A DNA stretch of 12,008 nt from Acidimicrobiia bacterium (lineage in GTDB: Bacteria > Actinomycetota > Acidimicrobiia > Spongiisociales > UBA5794): the NCBI GenBank assembly GCA_013695075.1, contig JACDBE010000370.1, positions 1 through 12,008 of the forward strand, given 5' to 3'. Below the pieces are notes generated by a model that worked only from the letters and a program-made list of their open reading frames with translations, was not told the origin of the DNA and did no database searches. Shown in pieces: positions 6,323 to 12,008 of this stretch (its first letter is position 1; the number at the start of each line of letters is the position of its first letter). Made by a program: the position numbers and the translations under genes.

Positions 6323-8868
6323 TGCTCAAGGCGGCCCTGAAGAGCCTGCTGGCCCACAAGACCCGGCTGATCCTCACCGCCATCTCGATCATCCTCGGGG
6401 TGGCCTTCGTCGCCGGCACCTTCGTGTACACCGACACCACCGACCGCGCCTTTTCCACGATCATGGACGACGCCTTCAGCGGGCTCGACATCGTCGTCTC
6501 CGGCGACAGCGACTTCACCTTCGGCGGCACCGGGATCTACTTCGACGAGAGCATGCTCGATGACATCGCCGCCGTCGACGGGGTGGAGTCGGTGGTGCCC
6601 GGGATCGACGGATTCGGCACCCAGATTCTCGATCCGGATGGGGAGCCCATCGGTGGTGGCGGCCCACCCCAGCTGTCCGGCTTCCTCCCCGAGGAGGTCG
6701 GCACGGCCGGCGGGTTCGTGCTGCGCCAGGGGCGGGCGCCCGCATCGGACGGCGAGGTCGTCATCGACGCCGCCTCGGCCGATACCGGGGGCTACCAGGT
6801 GGGAGACACCGTCGCCATCGTCAGCCAGGCGCTGCCGGTCGCCGACTACCAGTTGGTGGGGGTGGTCGGGTTCGGTCAGGCCGACAACCTTGGTGGTGCC
6901 ACCTTCGCCCTGTTCGACCTGCTCACCGCCCAGGCGGTGCTCGGCCAGGAGGGCAAGGTGACCGGGGCCTTCATACAAGCGGCACCGGACGCCGACATCG
7001 CCGCCCTTACTCAACGCATCGACCAGGTGCTGCCCGACAACGCCAAGGCGCAGACCGCCCAATCCGCCTCCGAGGAGCAGGCGGCCATCTTCCAGGAGGC
7101 GCTGTCGTTCTTCAGCATCTTCCTGCTGGTGTTCGGGTTCATCGCCCTTTTCGTGGGCACGTTCATCATCTACAACACGTTCCAGATCGTCATCGCCCAG
7201 CGGGTGCGGGAGCTGGCGCTGATGCGGGCCATCGGCTCCACCCGGGGCCAGGTGGTACGGGCAGTGCTCATCGAGGCGCTGATCGTCGGGGTCATCGCCT
7301 CGGCCATCGGTATCGCCGTCGGAGCGGGACTCTCCGTGCTGCTCCGCCTGGGGCTGGAGGCCGCCGGTATCACCCTGCCCGGTGGTGGCCTGGTGATCCA
7401 GGCGCGGACGGTGATCGTGGCGCTGGGCGTTGGGGTGGTGGTCACCGTGCTCTCCGCCCTGGCGCCGGCCCTCCAGGCCTCACGCATCGCCCCGGTCGCC
7501 GCCATGCGCCAGGACGCCGGCCGCCCCCGGGAGCGGTCCCTGCTGTGGCGGACGATCATCGGGGCCCTGCTGCTCGCCGCCGGCATCGCCAGCCTGGCGA
7601 CCGGGCTGTTCGCCGACCTGGGCAACACGGTGGCCGCCCTCAGCTCGATCGGGTTGGGCGCCGTGTTGATCCTGGTGGCCGCCTATGTGCTCAGCGCCCT
7701 CATCGCCGAGCCGGTGACCCGTATCATCGGGGCCCCGCTGGCCCGGATCCAGGGTGTGCCCGGGCGGCTGGCGCAGCGCAACGCCGGGCGCAGCCCGCGC
7801 CGGACCACCGCCACGGCCGCCGCCATCATGATCGGCATCGCCCTCATCACCCTGGTCACCGTGCTCACCGCCTCGGTGCGCGACACCATCGACGACGTAT
7901 TCACCGGCGGCGTCAACGGGGAGGTCATCGCCCTCGGCTCCGACCAGTTCGCCCTCACCGGGTTCCCGGCCGCCTTCGGCGAAGCCGCTGCCGCCCTGCC
8001 CGAGGTCGAGGCGGCCAGCCGGCTCCAGTTCGGGCCGGTGATCCGGGACGGCAGCGAGACCTTCGTCAACGCCATCGACGACAACTTCCCCGAGCTGTTC
8101 GACGTGGACGACCTGGAGGGGAGCCTGACCCCGAGTGATACCGGGATCATCGTCCCCCGCGCCATGGCCGACAGCAACGACTGGCAGCTTGGCACCACCA
8201 TCGACCTCACCTTCGAGCAGACCGGGACCGTCACCTTCACCGTCGAGGGCATCGCCGACAGCACCTTCATCGACTCGCCCACCATCGGGCGCGCCGCCTA
8301 CAACGCCAACTTCGCCATCCCCGCCGACGGCCAGATCTACTTCCGCATCGCCGACGGCTTCACCGTCGAGGAGGGCGTCGCCGCCATCTCCGCCGTCGCC
8401 GAGGAGTTCCCCACCGTCAACGTGCAGACGCTCGGGGAGTTCTCCGCTGAGCTCCAGGACTCCATCGGGCAGGTGCTGTCGCTGCTGACTGCCCTGCTCG
8501 GGCTGACCATCCTCATCTCGCTGTTCGGGGTGATGAACACCCTGCTGCTCTCGGTCCACGAGCGCACCCGGGAGATCGGGCTACTGCGCGCCGTGGGGCT
8601 CGACCGCACCCAGACCCGGCGCATGATCCGCTCTGAGGCGTCGATCATCGCCACCCTGGGATCGCTGTTGGGGGTGGGGTTGGGGATCTTCTTCGGGTGG
8701 GCGGTGGTGCAGGGGCTCGAAGCCGAGGGCTTCACCGGGTTCAGCGTCCCCATCCCAACGCTGCTGCTGTGGATCGTGGTGACCGCGCTGCTCGCTGTGG
8801 TGTTCGCCCTGCTCCCGGCGTGGCGGGCCTCCCGGCTCGACGTCCTCGACGCCATCTCCTACGAGTAA
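6322..8868 (+). CDS. FtsX-like/MacB-type ABC transporter permease, two tandem FtsX domains
   Basis: This membrane permease has 848 residues and is built as two repeats of transmembrane helix, extracytoplasmic domain and FtsX domain. Predicted helices are at about 16-36, 262-285, 317-342, 364-386, 409-428, 442-465, 497-517, 718-742, 773-797 and 813-835. Extracytoplasmic regions of about 220 and 200 residues (37-261 and 518-717) are acidic and rich in Asp/Gly. Both FtsX cytoplasmic coupling motifs are present: RVRELALMRAIGSTRGQV (294-311) and RTREIGLLRAVGLDRTQ (748-764), each closed later by PAxxASR (381-388, 832-838). The ATG overlaps the ATPase stop, so they form a two-gene operon. This architecture is common in actinobacterial lipid or peptide exporters, but the substrate is unknown. 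No accessory membrane-fusion protein or two-component regulator is adjacent. Confidence 0.94.
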   Translation: MLKAALKSLLAHKTRLILTAISIILGVAFVAGTFVYTDTTDRAFSTIMDDAFSGLDIVVSGDSDFTFGGTGIYFDESMLDDIAAVDGVESVVPGIDGFGTQILDPDGEPIGGGGPPQLSGFLPEEVGTAGGFVLRQGRAPASDGEVVIDAASADTGGYQVGDTVAIVSQALPVADYQLVGVVGFGQADNLGGATFALFDLLTAQAVLGQEGKVTGAFIQAAPDADIAALTQRIDQVLPDNAKAQTAQSASEEQAAIFQEALSFFSIFLLVFGFIALFVGTFIIYNTFQIVIAQRVRELALMRAIGSTRGQVVRAVLIEALIVGVIASAIGIAVGAGLSVLLRLGLEAAGITLPGGGLVIQARTVIVALGVGVVVTVLSALAPALQASRIAPVAAMRQDAGRPRERSLLWRTIIGALLLAAGIASLATGLFADLGNTVAALSSIGLGAVLILVAAYVLSALIAEPVTRIIGAPLARIQGVPGRLAQRNAGRSPRRTTATAAAIMIGIALITLVTVLTASVRDTIDDVFTGGVNGEVIALGSDQFALTGFPAAFGEAAAALPEVEAASRLQFGPVIRDGSETFVNAIDDNFPELFDVDDLEGSLTPSDTGIIVPRAMADSNDWQLGTTIDLTFEQTGTVTFTVEGIADSTFIDSPTIGRAAYNANFAIPADGQIYFRIADGFTVEEGVAAISAVAEEFPTVNVQTLGEFSAELQDSIGQVLSLLTALLGLTILISLFGVMNTLLLSVHERTREIGLLRAVGLDRTQTRRMIRSEASIIATLGSLLGVGLGIFFGWAVVQGLEAEGFTGFSVPIPTLLLWIVVTALLAVVFALLPAWRASRLDVLDAISYE

Positions 8869-8886
8869 CCGGGCGCCTCGTCAGCC

Positions 8887-9812
8887 ATGCCCGACGGCAT
8901 CATGCAACGGCTGGCGCAGGGGCCGGTGCTCGGCGACGGCGGGTACCTCCTCGAGCTGGAGCGGCGTGGGTTTGTCCAGGCGGGTCCGTTCACCCCCGAG
9001 GTGGTGCTCGACCATCCCGAGGCGGTGGCCGGGCTGCACGGCGAGTTCATCCGGGCCGGGGTGGACGTGATCCAGACCATGACCTTTTACGCCACCGAGG
9101 ACAAGCTGGCCACCGTCGGGCTGTCCGGCCAGGTAGCGGCGGTCAACCGCCGTGCGGTGGGCATCGCCCGCGACGCCGCCGCCGCTGCCGACAGGAATGT
9201 CCTCATCGGGCGGCAACCTGAGCCTCACCTGGGGGTACCAATCCGGCGACGCGGGTGCGGCCGACCGGGTGCGGCGGCTGTTCGACACCCAGATCGAACA
9301 TCCAGCTCGACGCCGGCGGGGTGGACTTCTGGATCGGGGAGACCTTTTCCTACCTGGGCGAGGCGCTGCTGTTCGTGGAGCGCGCCACTCTCACCGGGCT
9401 CCCGGTGATGGTGACGATGTCGTTCGATGCGATGCCGGCCGCCTCCTACGCCGTCACTCCCCCGTCGCCCGGGACCTGGCTGCGGGACGTCGCCGACCAC
9501 CAGGTGGTTCGGCTGGCGTCGGGGATGCGGGTCTCCCGCCACGTCGACACCGTGGAGCTGCAACCGGAGCGAGGTCCGCTCACCTACCGCTGGCGGCAGG
9601 ACACCTGGGTGGAGGGTGACGACGCCGACCCAGCGGCAATCACCGCCGCCACCGGGTTGCAGCGGGAGGGCTGGGCGGTGGCCGCCTTCGCCGAGGTGAC
9701 GCTCGTCGTGGACGGTTCCAACCTGCACCTCGCCTTGGCGCTGCGGGTCACCCGCGACGAGCGGGAGGTGTGGGCCGAACGCATCGACGCCACCACCCGC
9801 CGCGTCTGGACC
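8887..9812 (+). pseudogene. Chimeric pseudogene: frameshifted homocysteine S-methyltransferase N-half joined to an S15/CocE-like hydrolase tail
   Basis: The first part (8887-9207) reads MQRLAQGPVLGDGGYLLELE and TFYATEDKLATVG, like betaine-homocysteine/homocysteine S-methyltransferases. Homology then jumps frame twice. After DRNVLIG it continues one base later as GNLSLTWGYQSGDAGAAD (extra base near 9208-9211). After FDTQIE it continues another base later as IQLDAGGVDFWIGETFSYLG (extra C at 9299). The methyltransferase match stops near 9431-9460 at LPVMVTMSFD, before the zinc-binding cysteines. The same frame then gives a different protein, from about TWLRDVADH to ERIDATTRRVW (9474-9810), which resembles the C-terminal beta-domain of S15/CocE-type hydrolases as I remember them. 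The result lacks the catalytic parts of both. No Shine-Dalgarno precedes 8887. The first assignment is firm, the second moderate. Sequencing error could explain the frameshifts but not the fusion. Confidence 0.75.
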
Positions 9813-9885
9813 TGGCGCCCGGTTCATGCGATTCTGGACCACGTGCCGTCAGGTGCGCGTATCGATCCAAGGAAGGGGGGGTGCG

Positions 9886-11607
9886 GTGACCGATCCGATC
9901 GACGCCGGCGGCGCCATGGCGCCCCCGCCGGAGCAGCGGCGCACGGTGCGCGTCGGGATCATGGGCAACGGGAGACGGTTCCCCGCCTGGCAGGCGGATG
10001 CGCTGCGGGCGCTCGCTGAGATCCCGCAGGTGGAGCTGGCGCTGCTCATCGTGCGCGGCGATACCACCCCTCGCCGGTCCGGGCTGTCGGTGCTGCGGGA
10101 CCATCGCCACCTGCTGTGGACGCTTTTCAACAAGGGCTACATCGAGCGGCGGTCGCGGGCGTCGCGACCCACCGACATGAGTGTCGAGCTGGCGTCGGTG
10201 CCCGAGCTGCGGTGCCAGACGCATCCGGTGGGCAGGTACCGGGAGCGCTTCGACGACGCTGGCATGGCGGTGATCGCCGACCACCGGCTCGATGTCATCC
10301 TCCGCTTCGGCTTCGGCATCCTCACCGGTGCCATCCTCAGCTGCGCCCGGTACGGGGTGTGGTCGTTCCACCACGGTGACGAGCGGCGATTCCGCGGGCA
10401 ACCTCCGGCGTTCTGGGAGATGATGGAGGGCGAACCGGTGGTGGGGGTGATCCTGCAGCGGCTCACCGAACGGCTGGACGGCGGCACCGTGCTGCATCGT
10501 GGCTGCCTCAGGGTCACCGGGCACTCGTACCGTAGGACCCGGGATGATGCCTTCTTCGGCGGGGCCGACTTTCCGTCCATCGTGGTGCGTCAGATCCTCA
10601 ACGACGACACGGCGTCGGTGACCGCCGCCCCGTCGGTGACCGACGCCCCGGTGCGCCGCTCCCCCACCAACCCGACCATGCTGCTGTTCCTGGCACGGCA
10701 GGCGGCCGCCTTCGTGAAGAGCCAGGTGTCCGGGGTGGCCCGGTCGGCCAAGTGGTCGGTGGGCGTTGCCGACATCCCCATCTGGTCGCTGTTGACGAGA
10801 CCCCTCCCCGCGGTCACCTGGGTGGCCGAGCAGGGTCGCAGCCGCTATCTGGCCGACCCCTTCCCCGATCCGACCGGCCAGGGGGACATGGTGCTGGTCG
10901 AGGACTACGACTACCGCACCCACCGCGGCGTCATCTCCGCCATCGACGTCACCGGCAACGGCCAGCCGCGCACGGTCCTCGACACCGGGGTCCACGCCTC
11001 GTACCCGTATCTCTTCCACCACGACGGCGCCATCTTCTGTATGCCGGAGACGTACCAGGCCGAGCAGGTCCGCCTATACCGGGCGGTCAGCTTCCCCGAC
11101 CGGTGGGAGCTGGTGGCCACCCCGCTCACCGGGATCCGGGTGCTCGATCCCACCGCCATCGAGTTCCGGGGTCGGTGGTGGCTGTTCTGCTCGCTGGAGG
11201 GCGCCCACGGCAACAGCAAGCTGCACGTCTTCCACGCCGCCGAACCCGCCGGTCCCTGGCTGCCCCACGCCCTCAACCCGGTGAAGACCGACGTGCGCTC
11301 CAGCCGGCCGGCGGGAACGCCCTTCATCCACAACGGCCACCTGTACCGGCCCTCCCAGGACGGATCGGTCAGCTACGGGGGCGGGGTCACCATCAACCGC
11401 GTCGACGAGCTGACGCCGCAGCGGTTCGTCGAGACGACGGTGGCCCGCATCGCCCCCCCGGACACCGGCCGATACCAACACGGGATCCACACCATCTCGG
11501 CGCTCGGCGACCGGACCGTCGTCGATGGGCGGCGTGACGTGCTCATCGCCGCCGGATTCCGCCGGGAGCTCTCCAGCAGAATGCGACGGCTGCTGCCGGG
11601 CCGCTAG
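9886..11607 (+). CDS. Formyltransferase-like / GINT1-N-like beta-propeller fusion protein, function unknown
   Basis: This predicted cytoplasmic protein has 573 residues. Residues 21-58 (VRVGIMGNG to LALLIVRGD) start a Rossmann-like half resembling methionyl-tRNA/sugar formyltransferases. LDVILRFGFGILTGAIL (135-151) and FHHGDERRFRGQPPAFWEM (161-179) correspond to the family's substrate loop, which usually reads NxHxSLLPxxRG; DGGTVL (198-203) matches DxGxIL. After a linker with a six-residue tandem repeat, residues about 310-555 contain QGRSRYLADPFP, FCMPETYQAEQVRLYR, DPTAIEFRGRWWLFCS, GRYQHGIHTIS and similar blades. These resemble the domain named after the N-terminus of glucosamine inositolphosphorylceramide transferase 1, a GH43-like propeller. 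The GTG at 9886 was chosen because GGAAGGGGGG lies five bases upstream; the frame opens at 9826 inside the pseudogene. A role in modifying a sugar of a surface glycan is inference only. Confidence 0.88.
   Translation: MTDPIDAGGAMAPPPEQRRTVRVGIMGNGRRFPAWQADALRALAEIPQVELALLIVRGDTTPRRSGLSVLRDHRHLLWTLFNKGYIERRSRASRPTDMSVELASVPELRCQTHPVGRYRERFDDAGMAVIADHRLDVILRFGFGILTGAILSCARYGVWSFHHGDERRFRGQPPAFWEMMEGEPVVGVILQRLTERLDGGTVLHRGCLRVTGHSYRRTRDDAFFGGADFPSIVVRQILNDDTASVTAAPSVTDAPVRRSPTNPTMLLFLARQAAAFVKSQVSGVARSAKWSVGVADIPIWSLLTRPLPAVTWVAEQGRSRYLADPFPDPTGQGDMVLVEDYDYRTHRGVISAIDVTGNGQPRTVLDTGVHASYPYLFHHDGAIFCMPETYQAEQVRLYRAVSFPDRWELVATPLTGIRVLDPTAIEFRGRWWLFCSLEGAHGNSKLHVFHAAEPAGPWLPHALNPVKTDVRSSRPAGTPFIHNGHLYRPSQDGSVSYGGGVTINRVDELTPQRFVETTVARIAPPDTGRYQHGIHTISALGDRTVVDGRRDVLIAAGFRRELSSRMRRLLPGR
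10614..10649 (+). repeat. 18-bp tandem duplication inside the interdomain linker of the formyltransferase-like gene
   Basis: GTCGGTGACCGCCGCCCC (10614-10631) is repeated directly as GTCGGTGACCGACGCCCC (10632-10649) with one mismatch. It encodes SVTAAP followed by SVTDAP (residues 244-255), lying in the low-complexity linker between the N-terminal transferase-like half and the C-terminal propeller-like half. It looks like a recent in-frame slippage duplication. Confidence 0.8.
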
Positions 11608-11687
11608 CGCCGCTCCGGGCGCCGCTGGGGCAGCGCCGGGCGGGGTTGGAACATCATGGGATGGAGCGAAATAGGCCTACAAACCAC
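11608..11687. other. Intergenic segment after the formyltransferase-like gene; possible weak terminator
   Basis: No gene is supported here. Immediately after the TAG, GCGCC (11607-11611) can pair with GGCGC (11618-11622), and CGCTG (11623-11627) with CAGCG (11631-11635), giving short GC stems without a T-run. Composition falls sharply toward AT after about 11645. The opposite-strand reading frame across this region (11604-11954) has arginine- and proline-rich content with no recognisable domain and looks like a shadow. Confidence 0.35.
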
Positions 11688-11716
11688 TTGCATATACCAA
11701 TCATATATGCTAGACC
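11688..11716 (+). promoter_or_regulatory. AT-rich putative promoter with a 21-bp dyad operator
   Basis: TTGCAT (11688-11693) and TAGACC (11711-11716) are 17 bp apart and could be poor -35 and -10 hexamers; each matches the consensus at about three positions. The spacer is occupied by a perfect dyad, GCATATA (11690-11696), seven bases, TATATGC (11704-11710). A protein bound there would block the promoter. This is the most AT-rich stretch of the window. The dyad is seen directly; the promoter is inference. Confidence 0.4.
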
Positions 11717-11726
11717 CAGCCAGATG

Positions 11727-11747
11727 GTCGATCCATGGAGGATCGAC
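11727..11747 (+). promoter_or_regulatory. Perfect hairpin in the putative 5' leader
   Basis: GTCGATCC (11727-11734) and GGATCGAC (11740-11747) pair perfectly around the five-base loop ATGGA. The hairpin begins 10 bp after the putative -10 and ends about 10 bp before the Shine-Dalgarno GGGGAGG of the possible small gene at 11770. It may be a leader stem affecting translation or stability, or a second operator. Confidence 0.45.
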
Positions 11748-11769
11748 AACGGCGAAGGGGAGGTGCGTC

Positions 11770-12008
11770 ATGCGACCGAAAGGGTTCATCTTGTTGGGGG
11801 CGGTGGCAGTTTTCGCCGGTTTGAGTGCTCGACCGGTGCCTCCCGATGTACCGCCGTCTCGCCGCCCTGGCGATCCGAACACCCTGACCGACGGATTGCG
11901 CAGGGGGTTCACGCGCCGGGTTCGGGCTCTTCGGGCTCGGGGAGCACGTCCCATTCGCCGGCGCGGTCAACCAGGTATTCGGAGATGTCGCGGCAGCGGT
12001 CGAGAATG
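11770..12008 (+). CDS. Possible small membrane or secreted protein (open at window end)
   Basis: I do not recognise this protein. The ATG at 11770 has an excellent Shine-Dalgarno, AAGGGGAGG, about six bases upstream, and the product starts MRPKGFILLGAVAVFAGLSA. That is a short basic N-terminus followed by a hydrophobic segment, as in a signal peptide or membrane anchor, and is followed by a proline/arginine-rich stretch. The frame stays open to the edge of the window. Against it, the last 100 bp lie antisense to what looks like a genuine gene end on the minus strand (11909-12008), where this frame becomes arginine-rich and shadow-like. It may therefore be a truncated or frameshifted gene that really ends before 11909, or a false call. 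The upstream dyad and hairpin favour something being expressed from here. Confidence 0.3.
   Translation, partial: MRPKGFILLGAVAVFAGLSARPVPPDVPPSRRPGDPNTLTDGLRRGFTRRVRALRARGARPIRRRGQPGIRRCRGSGRE
11909..12008 (-). CDS. C-terminal end of an unidentified acidic protein (partial)
   Basis: Reading the minus strand in from the window edge gives 32 residues ending in TGA at 11911-11909. They begin ILDRCRDISEYLVDRAGEW and finish with a Glu/Pro-rich tail. The codons are GC-rich at the third position and the residues look like an amphipathic helix plus a flexible acidic tail, so I judge this to be genuine coding sequence. The family is not recognisable from so little. It is convergent with the gene ending at 11607. 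Confidence 0.45.
   Translation of the reverse strand, partial: ILDRCRDISEYLVDRAGEWDVLPEPEEPEPGA

Noticed and set aside
7480..8559. Minus-strand open frame inside the FtsX permease gene
   Set aside because: It is a Gly/Asp/Glu/His-rich shadow of a conserved two-domain permease.
9748..11022. 424-residue minus-strand open frame over the formyltransferase-like gene
   Set aside because: It has no domain, Arg/His/Gly-rich shadow composition, and the plus strand has recognisable blades and motifs.
11604..11954. Minus-strand open frame at the right end
   Set aside because: It is Arg/Pro-rich, crosses an AT-rich regulatory-looking patch and would use the wrong frame relative to the convincing minus-strand gene tail at 11909-12008.
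1..12008. CRISPR arrays, tRNA/rRNA genes, insertion sequences, phage or defence genes
   Set aside because: I saw no regularly spaced repeats, no tRNA- or rRNA-like sequence, no transposase or integrase motif and no known defence-gene signature on either strand.

Overview
This is a GC-rich window (I estimate close to 70 % G+C, with codon third positions almost all G or C). It uses GTG starts, and several genes appear to have leaderless promoters. The multitask-type sugar ABC ATPase (UgpC/MsiK family) and the large two-halved FtsX permease fit an actinobacterium-like organism. An acidimicrobial lineage is my guess from general style, not something the sequence proves. No phage, transposon, CRISPR, rRNA or tRNA signal was seen.

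Layout. Positions 1-1223 (minus strand) hold an iron/heme/cobalamin-type importer: a FecCD permease whose stop overlaps the start of its ATPase by 4 bp; the ATPase runs off the left edge. Positions 1224-1414 are non-coding and packed with inverted repeats that can pair in alternative ways. Positions 1415-2599 (minus) encode a UgpC/MsiK-type ATPase with an unusual D-loop. Positions 2689-4566 hold the two permease subunits of a dipeptide/oligopeptide/nickel-type ABC transporter, DppC (minus) and DppB (plus). They are divergent, with only 45 bp between their starts, and no binding protein or Dpp-type ATPase is in view. Positions 4628-5467 (minus) encode FdhD, the sulfurtransferase needed to activate formate dehydrogenase, with no formate dehydrogenase gene in view. 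Positions 5573-8868 (plus) form a tightly coupled LolD/MacB-type ATPase plus FtsX permease operon.

Positions 8887-about 9812 hold a decayed gene. Its first half is a betaine-homocysteine/homocysteine S-methyltransferase broken by two single-base insertions. It then runs into what looks like the tail domain of an S15/CocE-type hydrolase, so it appears to be a chimeric pseudogene. Positions 9886-11607 encode a 573-residue protein joining a formyltransferase-like N-terminal half to a C-terminal beta-propeller-like domain of the kind found at the N-terminus of plant glucosamine inositolphosphorylceramide transferase (GINT1). Its substrate is unknown, and it is the most attractive candidate for new biochemistry here.

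The right end (11608-12008) contains an unusually AT-rich patch with a 21-bp dyad, a perfect hairpin and a strong Shine-Dalgarno before a possible small membrane/secreted protein. The acidic C-terminus of another gene comes in on the opposite strand, so the two readings of the last 100 bp conflict.

Functionally the window is a set of small unrelated transport and maintenance operons rather than one pathway. I see no convincing defence system or biosynthetic cluster.
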